This document shows, in pieces, positions 36,731-48,318 of a DNA stretch of 64,000 nt; within the stretch, counting starts at the first letter, position 1; every line of letters begins with the position of its first letter. The notes beneath the pieces are model-generated. The model worked only from the letters and a program-made list of their open reading frames with translations, ran no database searches and had not been told where the DNA came from. Source of the stretch: Macrobrachium rosenbergii. Lineage: Eukaryota > Arthropoda > Malacostraca > Decapoda > Palaemonidae. The translations under genes were made by a program, and so were the position numbers. The DNA lies in contig NC_089766.1 of the NCBI RefSeq assembly GCF_040412425.1, forward strand, positions 20,289,058 through 20,353,057, read 5' to 3'.

Positions 36731-36737
36731 CTTAATT

Positions 36738-36738
<1 letters not shown>

Positions 36739-36804
<66 letters not shown>
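36739..36804. repeat. (CT)n microsatellite
   Basis: A pure CT array of about 66 bp. Confidence 0.95.
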
Positions 36805-36805
<1 letters not shown>

Positions 36806-37204
36806 AGAAATAATAATGCGTGTATTGTATTAATCGGCTCACATAATAATCGCATCGTATCGATGTTCCCGAGGAGCTATTAAAATGTTTTCGTTTTGTC
36901 ACAATAAGATTTTCTTATGGTCTGAAGCCTTCCAGTTTGTCACTAAGGTTCTTGACATTCCTTTTGGTGTTGCTTCGTGTCATTAGTGCTAAAACTATAG
37001 TAACAACAGCTAAGTGAGTCATCCAGCACAACTTGTGTTTTTATCACTGTTGTCACAAAGAAAATACAGTTTGTATTGAGACTCACAAACGAACATTCCC
37101 GAGTTTTGATTCCTGGGATGCGTCCATGCATAAGCTAGCCATCACGTGGGACTGAATATAAATTATATATATAATGAAGCCTTTGGTTTTTTATTGGTTT
37201 ATAT

Positions 37205-37513
37205 ATGTTTATACGTGCTAGCATCACAACATCAAGAGACTTTACCGCTGAGTTTCAAGGGCAGCAGGTATATGGCGACATCAACAACAGGACACAACTT
37301 GACACAAACTACAGAAGAACAAAGCTAAGAACATCTTCCTTATGCCAGACCTTCTCTTACACAATCGTCTTCACAAACAATTCCTTTCGTCTCCTGAAAG
37401 TCCGTGAGAGAGGAAGGCCACACAGAAGTAGACTAATTCAGATCACCAGTGGAAGCAACGAATCGGGTCAACTCAGGAATGACAACGATTATATCGGCTC
37501 GGAAAGAATATAA
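37205..37513 (+). CDS. Unrecognised 102-codon open frame
   Basis: The frame has protein-like composition (SRDFTAEFQGQQVYGDINNR; TFSYTIVFTNNSFRLLKV). A good acceptor, TTCCTTATGCCAG, precedes the TFSYT part at about 37348, and a donor-like GTGAGA follows at about 37403. It could be one or two exons read through, or a chance open frame. The opposite strand has a similar splice-bounded 33-bp segment, so strand assignment is weak. Confidence 0.2.
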   Translation: MFIRASITTSRDFTAEFQGQQVYGDINNRTQLDTNYRRTKLRTSSLCQTFSYTIVFTNNSFRLLKVRERGRPHRSRLIQITSGSNESGQLRNDNDYIGSERI

Positions 37514-37519
37514 ATGTTA

Positions 37520-38565
37520 TTTGTATGCAGAAAAACACCGGGAGTAGATGTGAGGAATAAAAATCGGTTTTTGATATGAGAGAAATACTATTTTTTTTTT
37601 ATAAAAAGAGAAGCAAGGTATCAATGAATAAGAGAAAGAATTATAATGGAAAGGAGAAGGGAAACTCAACAGATGATGAGTAGAAGTTGGGAATTCGAGA
37701 AACAACCGGTGTGATCACTCTTTTCATGCATTCATTCCCTTTGAAGAATTCTCTATTTTCTTCTGTATTTCCTGGCTTATTAAAAAAGCCTTTTTCTTCG
37801 AGGGAGGGTTTACCATCACTTTAGAAAGGAATTTATGACACGTGACGCACAATTGTCTTCCATCACCTGGAATGATTTGGGGAGTTTGTGCCCGTCTCTG
37901 CCTCTTCATCCAAAAATGTCTCGAAAAAGGATTTTCCTTTCATTGCCGAAGGAGTTGTTGCCCCAGTTCATTTATCAGTCAACGATATATGAATGGATAC
38001 GGATGAAGGGTCAAAGGTTGGATGAAATTGTGATGATTGTCAGTTTTGCATTTAGTTTCTGAAGTCACTTTGGAAATCGTACAAACGTCGTGACTGGAAA
38101 GGCTGATGTACAGTAGTTGCTTCACGAGAGAAAATGGAAGGCTTTTGATATTTAATAAGTTTCCATGCATTTATTTCCTTTTGAGTATTTAACTTATTTT
38201 TTTCTGCGGGCAATTAGATGTAAAAATGCACAATTTTCCCAAATATAAGAAAAAAACCTAATGCGTTTGAAGTGGCTTATAAAAAAGCGTTAAGATACGT
38301 ACGAAAGGTGTACCAACAAAGGAGAAGAGTTGAAAGATCCTATAACTGACTAATTATATCCTCAAAACTCCTCAACTGCTCTTCTCAGCCTCTTCTCTGC
38401 TTCTCCGGTCGCTCTCTCTAGGCCCAAAAGCAGAAAGGCCTAAACACGAGCAATTAGTCTGAAGTACTCTTTGGAAGCAGTCGATGTGCTCAAGGGTCTG
38501 TCAAGCATGAAAGGAAAAAACCTTTCGCAGGAAGTAAATGTTGAAACGAAAAAGGTAACCAGAAG
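37520..38565. other. Non-coding stretch
   Basis: Overlapping short frames on both strands show no domain, and I see no repeat structure. Confidence 0.35.

Positions 38566-38568
<3 letters not shown>

Positions 38569-38616
<48 letters not shown>
38569..38616. repeat. (GA)n microsatellite
   Basis: A pure GA array of about 48 bp. Confidence 0.95.
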
Positions 38617-38619
<3 letters not shown>

Positions 38620-38984
38620 TAGGGTTGGGGTTAAGAAGTGTTTTGGTTAATCTTCTGACACGTGTATCAAGAAGCAGCAATGCGTCTTGTAATGACGCAC
38701 CCATTGCTTGAATTATCGATCCTGAAAGGGAATAGATTTTATTCCCTGGAAATGTTCCTGGAATTATTAAAGATAATCGATTCAAAGCGTTCCATTTTGA
38801 CTCTTGACATATTTCCTTAAATGTTGATTTTTGTAATCTCGCTAAAAGCGAAAATACAACCTCAATGAGATGTCTTTATTAGATGTGAAAACAAATATTT
38901 CTTTTATTATACACGGCAAGTCTTCTTTATAGTTGACATCTTGAGCTTTAGAGCGATTCAGATATTACAGAATCGTGTTTAAAA

Positions 38985-39195
38985 TTCGAGAGACTTAGAA
39001 GAAAATAAGATACGAGAAGACAATACTCTGCGCACATACAGGAGGAATTATTATGCCGCGGACACTGACTTTACGACGCCCTTTCAGGTGTCCTCCTGCA
39101 ATCTAGCGTCGCTGGGAAGGATGATGATGTCCCCAAACGGCCTTGACGCTACTGACTCCACAGACAGAGCTCTTTATCTATCATCCTTCCAATAA
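38985..39195 (+). other. GC-richer segment open in more than one frame
   Basis: On the plus strand a stop-free run of about 70 codons includes DFTTPFQVSSCNLASLGRMM and ends at a TAA near 39193. On the minus strand part of the same DNA is open and ends in a stop (SRPFGDIIILPSDARLQEDT). CpG content is higher than in the surroundings. It may be an exon, but the strand cannot be decided from composition alone. Confidence 0.25.
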
Positions 39196-39429
39196 ACTGA
39201 GACCTGACACCGAATTCACGTTTGGTGTCAAGACCTGGGTTCTCGAAAAGGGTTTTATTGAGAAGCTAAGAAATGATACGACAAAAACACAGCAAGACAT
39301 ATTTACTGGAAAACAATGATCATATTGCAGAAGTATTATCAAATTTTATTTAACATCAAATAGAAAAGGTAACCAAGAATATAAACCAACGGACAAAGAA
39401 ACTCTTTCAAATCCTCCAATCTTACTTAC

Positions 39430-39477
39430 AAAGGATCCCAAGCACCCCCGGGCATTGCCTTGGTCAGACCCTCTCGG
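39430..39477 (-). CDS. Possible internal exon
   Basis: On the minus strand an acceptor (GAGTCTTCCTGCAG) and a strong donor (GTAAGTAAG, plus-strand positions 39421-39429) enclose 48 nt. These nucleotides are open in two of three frames. One frame reads REGLTKAMPGGAWDP. The protein is not recognised. Short length and lack of partner exons keep confidence low. Confidence 0.3.
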
Positions 39478-39601
39478 CTGCAGGAAGACTCTTTCTCATT
39501 TTGCTTCTGCTTTTCATAACATAGCTTCCAGCTAGTAGTGACCAGAGAAACAAAATTAAGTAAGTCTGAAATATTGAAGAATTACCTCTCTATCTCTCTC
39601 T

Positions 39602-39709
<108 letters not shown>

Positions 39710-40606
39710 ATATATATGTTCACATATATAAACCCAAATATCGTTTGTTATCCATTCATTATATATATATTATATGCAGGATTAACCCTTCCCTGGTTTA
39801 GAAATAACGATAGACTGGGTATATCTTGTTCAAGTTTTAAAATTTTATAATAACAAACCCTCAAGTTATTTTGAAAAATCCATTCAGGTTTACAGAAGTG
39901 ATAAACTTATCATACTTTGAAGATTCTTGACCTTCCTTAAGAGGGGGGTTAAACTGAACAGGGTATAACAAACCCTCAGAAATTTTATCTTGCATTATTT
40001 TTCTGAACAGACCGAAATACTAAAAGTCTTTGTGTAGAAGAAGAAACTAGATCTCAGGACAATAATCCTTTCTTGTGAAGAACATCAGAAATAGAAGCAC
40101 TGAAAGCTAGGTTAGTCTCTGGTAATCGTCCAATGTTCCCATTCATTATCTACCTGCACTGATCATTGTGCTCGTCTATCGGAATTTTTTCACTCTCCAA
40201 GGGACAGGTGAATGACTTTTCCTTTGATTTTCTGCTGATTGTTACTTAAACCTTTGAAAGCTTCTTAACAAAGTCTTAGGTGTGCTTCTTGCGAGTCTTG
40301 TCTTAGTTGGATAGACAAGTTCTACTTCTTGAGAGGCCTGAGATTTCGGGAGAGAGAAGAGTTAACGCCGTGGAAATCTTGTTTTAGAAAGGAAATTTCT
40401 TCTTGCGTCTACTTCCTTTTGTCTGAATTTCTTTTCCCTCTTGTTTCCATTGATCGACAGTGAATTCACTGCGCATTTTTGGTGAAGTTTTCATGAGATA
40501 TTAAATGAAGATGTTAACGTTGACGGAAGAACAGAAATGTAACTGCCAAGAAGGAAGGGTTGGGAGAACTTCCACATGTAAGAGACATTAACGATCCGAT
40601 ACGTAC

Positions 40607-40678
40607 TTGGTAATTCGTCGAGCATGGCCTCAGTGTAGGAGAATTTATTCTTAACATGAATGCGGCACAGTCTTCGCT
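40607..40678 (-). CDS. Possible cytochrome P450 K-helix exon
   Basis: On the minus strand the frame reads FSYTEAMLDELP and is then cut by a donor-like A|GTACGT (40601-40606). Clan-2 cytochromes P450 carry YTEAxxxExxR at this place. Here E-L-P is followed by a split codon beginning with A, which could encode the Arg of ExxR. No haem-binding motif or other P450 exon was found, the donor is not the commonest form, and the exon start is a guess. Chance resemblance is possible. Confidence 0.25.
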
Positions 40679-40796
40679 TGTCAAGAGCAGTGGCATTTCC
40701 CATGACGAGAGAGGCAGTGGAAATGGGTCTTCGGGAGGCCCGAGAGGACACCGTCCATTTGGCTGAAGTGATACCACTTTTCAATTTTATTTTCAG

Positions 40797-40850
40797 TGCA
40801 GAAATCAATTCAACTTTCCACCATGAAAATCATCACTTTTTCTACGACAA
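40797..40850 (+). CDS. Possible short exon, plus strand
   Basis: A very strong acceptor (TTTTCAATTTTATTTTCAG) and a donor GTAAGA enclose 54 nt, open in the frame AEINSTFHHENHHFFYD. It lies opposite and next to the minus-strand P450-like candidate; both are unlikely to be real. Confidence 0.25.
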
Positions 40851-41298
40851 GTAAGAAAGATGCCACCACCATTGTGCATAAATTCACCTGCAGTGAGGTC
40901 CCTTACAAATAACGCGATATTGTTTCGGTTACTTCCTCTCAATTAAAGATTACCTGAGGTCAAGGTAACTTTAATAGTATCAAAATTTTGTTATTATTTT
41001 TCTTTTTTTCAATGAAAGTGTGGCTTTCCTAGTAATAATGTTCCTACCACGTCAGGTTACAGGGAAACATCGAAGAATAAATAAACATTTATGCTAATGA
41101 TAAATACCTAAATTGTTATATCTTTATTATTGCTTTGTATTATTCATGAAGAGTTCAGCTTGTACCAGACAAAACAGAGCTGTTCCTAAGTGAGAAGGAA
41201 ATAAAACGAAACAAAGACAAAAATGAAATAAATGCAGCCCTTGGCATATAATGTGTGCATGTATGAATTAATGAATAAGCGAGTAATGAAACAGATAA

Positions 41299-41331
41299 AT
41301 AATAAATAAATAAATAAATAAATAAATAAAA
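41299..41331. repeat. (AAAT)n microsatellite
   Basis: A tetranucleotide AATA array. Confidence 0.9.
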
Positions 41332-41614
41332 CCAAATAAGCAAAGAAATAAATAATAAACAAATAAGCAAGGAGTTACAGATGTGTTTGCCAGCCCCGTT
41401 TACAAAACATTTTAAAAAATCCCAATCGCCTCTCAGGAATTCTCTTCTTTCTAGATGTGTCTACTTTTATAAATGCAGAAGGCTTCTATTGATGAGAAAA
41501 TGTCTGTTTTGGAAGATGAAAGGAATTGGGAGTTGATTACAAACAGACGCGTCTCTTTTTCTCTCTTTCGACCGAAAGTTGAAGTTGAAATTACGCTAAA
41601 GTTATGTTGTCTAT

Positions 41615-41615
<1 letters not shown>

Positions 41616-41650
<35 letters not shown>
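41616..41650. repeat. (CT)n microsatellite
   Basis: A pure CT array. Confidence 0.95.
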
Positions 41651-41651
<1 letters not shown>

Positions 41652-41725
41652 GGTCACAACTTTTAAGCTCTTGGCTTTATTCGTTCAGTGAAGATGGATA
41701 TTTATTCTTCATTTAAATTTGCTTC

Positions 41726-41916
<191 letters not shown>

Positions 41917-42053
41917 CAAGGATTTACATCCCTCCCTCCTATTCAGCTGTTATCAGGCTAACTTCTAGGGAATTTTTTTTCATTTCCGTTAGCTTAAAGT
42001 GGATGCCAATATGGCGGGTTGTAGCCGTGAGAATATTTGAACCAGATAATAGC

Positions 42054-42872
42054 TGTTAGCACCAGTGTATAGCAGTGTAGGAAGCCTCTCCCATCGCCTG
42101 ATTCCGGAAAACAATAGGCCTCCCACTCTCAACCCCCTTTTCACCCCCATCACGTGATGTGGGAGCATTTAGGTATGGGGAAGGTCAATAGGCATATTAG
42201 GACTAGTGGCCAGGTAGGACTTTAATCTGTAAGTACTAAACCTTAAGAACTTTTTTCCTCTGCCCTTTTGCTGGTTGTCTTGACATACTTGCAGGTACGA
42301 TTGGCCCAAAGCCTGAAATTCAAGACGCTGTGTTTTGGAAGAAGGCAGAAACTCCTGTGACCTCGTCAGGAACACACGTGATGCATCCTCTTCCGCTCCT
42401 CTGGTTGAACTTTCTTCGACGGACAGCCAAGACGATTGTTTGGTTGCCCAAAATGGTCATACAAGGAGAGACCAACCAATCCATGGGCTCTGTGCCCGAT
42501 AATTCTGACTGCCTTTCCAATCCTGAAAATATTCCTGGACGCAGTCCGATCTCTGAAATCCGTTGTGGCCCAGCCAAGTTATATGAATTATTTTCCCCAT
42601 CCTGGAGTTCAGTCTGTTTGCAGCATCTAACTGAGACTATTTAGTGTAATTGGAGCATGACTAAGCCATTTTTATTGTAACTGGAATAATTATATTGTAC
42701 ATTGGCCCCCCTTATTAATCAGCTTGCTTGTTGCCAATCACTGCATTATTGTTCTACATATCCAATTAATGAGTCTGCCCATTGGCTACCATTTTGTTTT
42801 GTTTGTCTCCTTGTTTCATTGCTAAGTCTCTGTAAATAAACCCCTGTAAATTGTAAAAGAATCCTAATTCCA
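42054..42872 (+). mobile_element. Candidate 5' LTR of a Ty3/gypsy-like element
   Basis: The 3' boundary is supported by a poly(A) signal AATAAA at 42835-42840, a terminal CA at 42871-42872 and a primer-binding-like TGGCGACC two bases later. The 5' boundary is uncertain: TGTTAGC at 42054 and TGTATAG at 42066 are both possible. No second LTR copy was found in the window, so the element is incomplete and its boundaries cannot be confirmed by comparison. Confidence 0.45.
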
Positions 42873-42873
42873 A

Positions 42874-42881
42874 TGGCGACC
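42874..42881 (+). promoter_or_regulatory. Primer binding site-like sequence
   Basis: TGGCGACC starts just after the LTR-like CA, as expected for the tRNA primer site of Ty3/gypsy elements. The primer tRNA was not determined. Confidence 0.45.
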
Positions 42882-44106
42882 TTCCTCATTTAATTGTAAA
42901 TCCAGGGAAATCTAAGGTAAGTTTCAAATAATGTTTCCTTTGTTCATAGCCTGGGCGCACTTGGTCCCTTTGCAGTCACCATTTTCAAATTTGTTCATTT
43001 CTTCCCCCAACCAAGACTCCCAGTTTATGACAGTGACGACATCTTGCCAGGACTAGTTATTAGCGTTAATTAGCCCTAGACTAGGAAAAAACCAGGAATA
43101 TATATAATCAATTAATTTAAATTTACGGTAATCATTTTATTATTCAAAGGTCACAGGAGCGATCGGAGAGGAGAATGTTGGTAAACAGGGTATGTGCATG
43201 TTTCTATTATTAAGGAAATAAGAGAAGTGATATTAATATTTCTTTAAAGAAACGCAACAATATATCGTATCGTTACAAGAGTTCATAACACAGGAGAACG
43301 TATAGGGTTTTATATTAGCGAAAACAGCTAGATAAGCACGAAGTGTCTACCCGCAAAATTTCCAAAGTGTAGGACAGGGTGTGAGGTTGCCACTTAAGAA
43401 TTAGGGAGAGTGTAGTTAGGGAATTTTGCACCTGTAAGCTAGGACCAGTAGCTAGGAGTTTATTTCGGAATATTTACGGCAAAGAAATTGTACATTTGGT
43501 TAGTGATAAATTTTGAGACAACCAGTAGCTTACAGGACACCATGTAGCGATATCTGGCATTTACACGGCTAGCAAGAAACGTTTTGTTTAGAGCGGCTCA
43601 TGCGCAAATTGTCCCAGTGTTGGAGAAATAAAAACCTTCCCGAGCGTAGTTATTTAACAACCCTCCCAGCGTATATTAAAGTAAAAGAAAGTAAAGTAAA
43701 GTAAAGACATTGTTGATGGTTTAACGTTAAAAGATTCATCTTCTCATCCAAAACCCGAATTACTGAAGAAGGAGCGTTTTCCTTTCAATTCCATTTCATT
43801 CCCTACTTGATCAGCTGTTGCCACGAGCGCGGCAGTCCCACAACGTTCGTTCATGGAACGAGCTTCCTCCCTGTGTGCCTTAACGTAACCTGGGAAATTC
43901 TGTGAAACAATTTGAATCACTGTTTGCGTACCATACCACGGCTTGATGCGTGCGAGACAGTAGAAATTACAAAAGTTTTTGAATTCATTTTTGTAAAGAG
44001 AGAAGCCTTTAACGTAACGTAATTCCGCAAAAGACTGTATTTTCTCTTGAGCCTAAAAGAAAACCACTTTAACAAATTTCATAAGAAATACGTTCACAAC
44101 GCTTTC

Positions 44107-44110
<4 letters not shown>

Positions 44111-44161
<51 letters not shown>
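44111..44161. repeat. (GA)n microsatellite
   Basis: A pure GA array within the leader. Confidence 0.95.
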
Positions 44162-44165
<4 letters not shown>

Positions 44166-44891
44166 TTTTTCTTCTTTTCCCTCGCGTATCCTTTCATTTT
44201 AACACGGGACCGACATAATTTACTTGCGAGTTTGGGAACCAACTCACAAATCATAAAAGCAGATACAAAGAATTCTCTTAGCACCTAAGCCGGAATTTCA
44301 AATTCATTACCCATTAAAATTTATTATATACACAGTGCGTGCAGTATGAGCACTTGTGTTGAGTGAGTAATCGAGCATAACAGCTTTTTCCTTTTCAAGT
44401 GCTTCAGCTCAGATCATTTATTGTACGCTATAAAGCGCATATATATCTATATGATATCGTTACGCGTCTTCCAACTGGAGTGCAGGAGTGGGATATCTTA
44501 TCACATTGTGTGCCTCTCTCGTAGCCTACCTGTCCTCATGTCAGGCAGCGCCCTCTAGTTCTCATAACTAGCTACCCACTCGTGTCACATCCAGTTTCCA
44601 TTTCTCTGTGCCCTAATCTGCGGCACTGCTAAGCACCTAATCACTGAAGCACTTATCTTTCTCCTTTCACTTTCCTTTCTCTTCCCTTCTGCTGGAGTCT
44701 CTCATTTACCTTTTGCTCCCTACTTACCTTCTGTTCAGGCAGAGTACCACACCTTCGGTGCCAATTCATGCACTGACATTTTGCATTGCTCCACGGAGCG
44801 CACCGGCACCACAGTGCCACCTCATCAAAGCAACCTCTTTTAAGCCACTGCACCTGTATTGAAGAAACAGAGTGCCATACAACCAGTGTTT

Positions 44892-45040
44892 CTGCCCATA
44901 AGGACCGCGGCTCCTTCAGGAACACCTCATTTACAGTGCATCTGCCCATAAGGACCATAGAGTCTTCAGGAGCACCCCATTTACTAGCTTATCCGCCCAT
45001 AAGGACTCAGACTTCCTTCAGGAGAACTTTCCCCAAGTGT
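44892..45040 (+). repeat. ~50-bp tandem repeat, three units
   Basis: Units start at about 44892, 44942 and 44993. Each has CGCCCATAAGGAC or CTGCCCATAAGGAC, followed by CTTCAGGA and A(A/C)CACC or similar. They lie just upstream of gag. Confidence 0.8.
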
Positions 45041-45196
45041 GACCTGGATGAATGGCACACTCGTCCAAATGCCACCTCATTCACAGGTGCCACTCACTGA
45101 AGTGCCAATAATCTAAGGACACTTCCTTTCATCACAAACCTTTTCCTCCGGGAACACCCAGTTAACTCACTCAGCACCGCTTCCCCTATCAGCAAC

Positions 45197-46441
45197 ATGT
45201 CAACTGAGGAGCACCAATATTTTAGGAATATAGGGAAGGAGGACGATCTGTCCGGCCAGGCCCTTCAAAAGTTTGTAAGGGAACAGATTGCTGGGAAGAG
45301 AAAGTATGAAGAAGAACAAAGGCAGCAAGAAGCCGAGTAGCGGAGAGAAGAAGAAGAAAGAGAGGAGCAGAGAAGGCAGCAAGAAGCCAAGCAGTGGAGA
45401 GAAGAAGAAGAAAGAGAGGAACGAAGAAGACAGCATGAAAGCGAAGAAGAAGAAAGAAGACAGCATGAACTAGCCCTCAAAGACAGGGAGCTCAAGTTGG
45501 AGAGAGCCAAGAAGGAGAGCGCCGAAGCTTTAGCAGCACAACAAGCCTCTAGCCCCACTCCATCTGCCCTAATTACCTCTTTGTCGACAGTCATTAACCT
45601 TGTGGGAAAATGGACTGAAGAGACGAAGCGAAACAATGGCTCATTAGAGATCGAATTCCTCTTCGAGACCTATGACGTCAGTCTGGCTGAGAGGGCCTTA
45701 CTGCTTACCAAGCACCTAGACGGGAAGGCTAAGGCTTTCCACCGAGCCCTGGAAAGAGATCAATGAGGGGACATGGCTGCCATCCATGAGGCCATCACTA
45801 AGGCATATGAAATCACCCCTGAGAGGTGGAGACAACGATTCTGAGGTATGGCTAAGAACGTCAGCTTGTCCTGGACAGAATGGACCTGTCACAAGACCCA
45901 AGCTTGGACCCACTGGTTTGAGTCTATGCGGTGCGACACCTTTGATGATTTGTTCAACCGGACTATGCTGGAAGACCTCTTCCAGTGTGCGCACGGGCCT
46001 CTGGCTGTGTATCTTAGTGATAAGCAGCCAGCCACTCTCAAGGAAGCCTGCCGCTTAGCTGATGCCTGGGAGACGTACAATCCCTCCCACAGCACCTTGT
46101 CACACAAAATAGTGCCACCCAGACACCTCTCAGGTTTCAATCGCTCACGAAATGGCCCACCTAACAAACCTCCATGCCCCATCTGTAAAAGGTACGGCCA
46201 TGCCGAAGCAGATTGCCGCTACAAAGATAGCAATCAGCAGGGCAACAACCCTCGGCCGCCTACCACCAACCGTCAGTCTTCCTCTCCGCCTAACTCAACA
46301 CCGTCTTCCCCGCACACCATCACTGCTGGAAATCAACATATCACCGGGGCCCCTGCCGAGACTGTGGATCTTCTGGACACTCTACTTTCGGGTATCCTGC
46401 ATGCCCAAAACATGTGGTCACACCCAGGCACGTCCACATGA
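45197..46441 (+). pseudogene. gag: Ty3/gypsy-like gag with SCAN-like capsid and zinc knuckle
   Basis: The frame starts MSTEEHQYFRNIGKEDDLSG, passes through a long glutamate/arginine-rich coiled-coil-like stretch, and enters a capsid-like part. That part has SWTEWTCHKTQAW, then a helical segment around DLFQCAHGPLAVYLSDKQP and EACRLADAWE, which resembles the SCAN fold of gag-derived proteins. A zinc knuckle CPICKRYGHAEADC (CX2CX4HX4C) follows near 46175-46216. Gag packages the element RNA. Three in-frame stops (45338-45340, 45764-45766, 45842-45844) break it, all explicable by C-to-T changes, so this copy is inactive. Confidence 0.75.
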
Positions 46442-47421
46442 TTAGTGCCACCGCCTCCTTAGCTGAGCCGCCGGAGAGAACTCACCCTGAGAGGGTCTGG
46501 ACACAGTCCATCTCAGTGGCTTCTCTGGATGGTTCCAGCCCACCAGTGCACCTGCCAACTGCTGCCGACACTGGCTCAGACATTAGTCTGATCGATCGGG
46601 CCCAAGTGCCACCCAGTGCCAAGGTAGAGGAGCACACCAAGTGGACTGTGACCTGGGTGGACGAACAGTCCCTGACCATCCTCACAGTTGAGCACAGGGT
46701 GATCACCCCTTGGAGCAACAAAGTGCACCGTCTTGGCGTGGTCAAGCAAATTAGGCATGGAGTGGAGTTCCTGCTTGGTCGAGACATCCTCTGGAGATGT
46801 CCCACCCCCACACCACTCTGTTGCCTGACTGCTTCCGCCAGCAAATCCATCGCAACTTCCTCGGATAGGGACACAGCCTTTGAGACAGCTGTGCCACCGT
46901 CTGCTGAACCTTCCATTCGCAGAAAAGTGACAGAACATAATTCACCACATCCACATTCCAGGCCTAGTCCACAGATCTCACAACCGGACGGCCACCAACG
47001 CATTCCTCCCTCCTCACGAAGGGATCTCACAAATTACCGCTGCAGGACCTGCAATGTAAAGGGCCACTCCGAGAGATGGTCAAAGTGCCCCAGTAAGCTA
47101 GCCACAGCGGCCAACTCCACCGAGCCGAGAGGACCAGCCCTCTCACCAAGACAGGAATCACTGTCCCAAATCATGCCCGGGACACCGAGGGGTCTTGATC
47201 CCCCGGGTCCCCCTTCAGCTTCGTCTGACACCAATTCGCTGCCAGTCCCACTTGCAAGCACTGGTCAGTGCCAAGCTCCACCTATCTTGGCTGGATGCTC
47301 CCCGCCAAGCGTGCTTCCTGTGCCTGGCCCTGAGTTAGTGCCAGTGCCGGATCCAGAACATGACACGGATCCTCCTACGGGAGATCCACCAAATCTCACA
47401 ACTGTGATCATCGTACTGTGA
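46414..47421 (+). pseudogene. Retropepsin-like protease ORF with extra zinc knuckle, no polymerase
   Basis: The frame lies at -1 relative to gag and overlaps its end, the usual gag-pol arrangement. An aspartic-protease active site ADTGSDISLID is at residues 51-61, and the C-terminal LLGRDIL at 120-126, so the protease domain (about 75 residues) is recognisable. Instead of a reverse transcriptase, a second zinc-finger-like CRTCNVKGHSERWSKC (CX2CX4HX6C) follows at 210-225. A proline-rich tail then runs to a stop at residue 336. No reverse transcriptase, RNase H or integrase follows. It is either a truncated pol or an unusual Gag-protease unit. Confidence 0.7.
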
Positions 47422-47424
47422 TGG

Positions 47425-48140
47425 AAACAACATGCGAAATGCAAAAATGTTCCGTATGACCTGACATCTCTCGCCTGAGAGGTCCTGGGTCGATCCTGTT
47501 GTCTGTAGAAATAGAGTAGATCTCTGACGAAACCAGAGATGATGCCATGGAAGTAGTGATTACATTCACCTGCAATCTGGACCCTTGCAAAGAACGTCAT
47601 ATATCTTATCTGATATCATGTAACTTGGGGAACTCAGGGCTTATCAGGGAATGCGAGGGGACATGAGAGGATTATCTACGCTCTTCTTCCTTCCTCAGAG
47701 GGATATGAAAGAAGGGCAGGGGAGGAAAATTGGCCCAGAAATAGATTACAAGGAGATGTAGTGATCCCTCCATATTGCTGGGTCAAGCAAATTTCTTTAC
47801 TTCGTTTTTGTTGTTATCTATAATATGGAAAGGATAACATAAAAATGTAGGATAATAAAATAAATTTTGCCTTATAAGATATAAATAGCTAAATAAATAA
47901 ATAAATAATAAATTTTGGGCTTCCTTGCACCGTCTGTAAAATTAAACTCATCATCACGTCTTCGGGAATTTCTGTTTCTTTCGCTGTCTTTTTTGTATTG
48001 ACATAAACCAGGAAGCTTCAGATCTTGTTTTGATGCTGAGAGGGATCTGGTTCATGAGATGTTTCTCTTCTTTTCTCTTGCAATCCAACTTAAATAAACC
48101 TATGTTGGCTGTGACTCTCAGGAGACCACCTTCTGAAGTA
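47425..48140. other. Sequence after the retroelement, no gene
   Basis: A weak tRNA B-box-like GGGTCGATCCTG is at 47488-47499 and an AATA array near 47890-47910. No 3' LTR or polymerase sequence is visible. Confidence 0.35.
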
Positions 48141-48206
48141 GGACTTTAACCGTTCGGCCGGGAAGAAACTTCTTCTTTAGTTATATATGTATGTAAATAT
48201 GTAATA

Positions 48207-48209
48207 TAT

Positions 48210-48261
<52 letters not shown>

Positions 48262-48276
48262 GTAGGATATATATAT

Positions 48277-48315
<39 letters not shown>
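48207..48315. repeat. (TA)n microsatellite
   Basis: Interrupted TA arrays. Confidence 0.9.

Positions 48316-48318
<3 letters not shown>

Larger units (their letters stand above)
42882..45196 (+). other. Long retroelement leader
   Basis: About 2.3 kb separate the primer site from the gag start, far longer than usual. A consensus donor AAG|GTAAGT lies at about 42916. An acceptor-like CCCCTATCAG lies three bases before the gag ATG, so an intron spanning most of the leader is possible. It holds (GA)n at 44111-44161 and a ~50-bp tandem repeat at 44892-45040. No coding frame is recognised. Confidence 0.4.

Noticed and set aside
42330..42644. 104-codon plus-strand frame and an overlapping minus-strand frame
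   Set aside because: They lie within the LTR-like region, show no domain and are probably chance frames.
45200..45636. Minus-strand frames rich in serine, leucine and phenylalanine
   Set aside because: They are shadows of the glutamate/arginine-rich gag sequence on the plus strand.
47485..47499. B-box-like sequence after the retroelement
   Set aside because: One base short of consensus and no A-box at a suitable distance.
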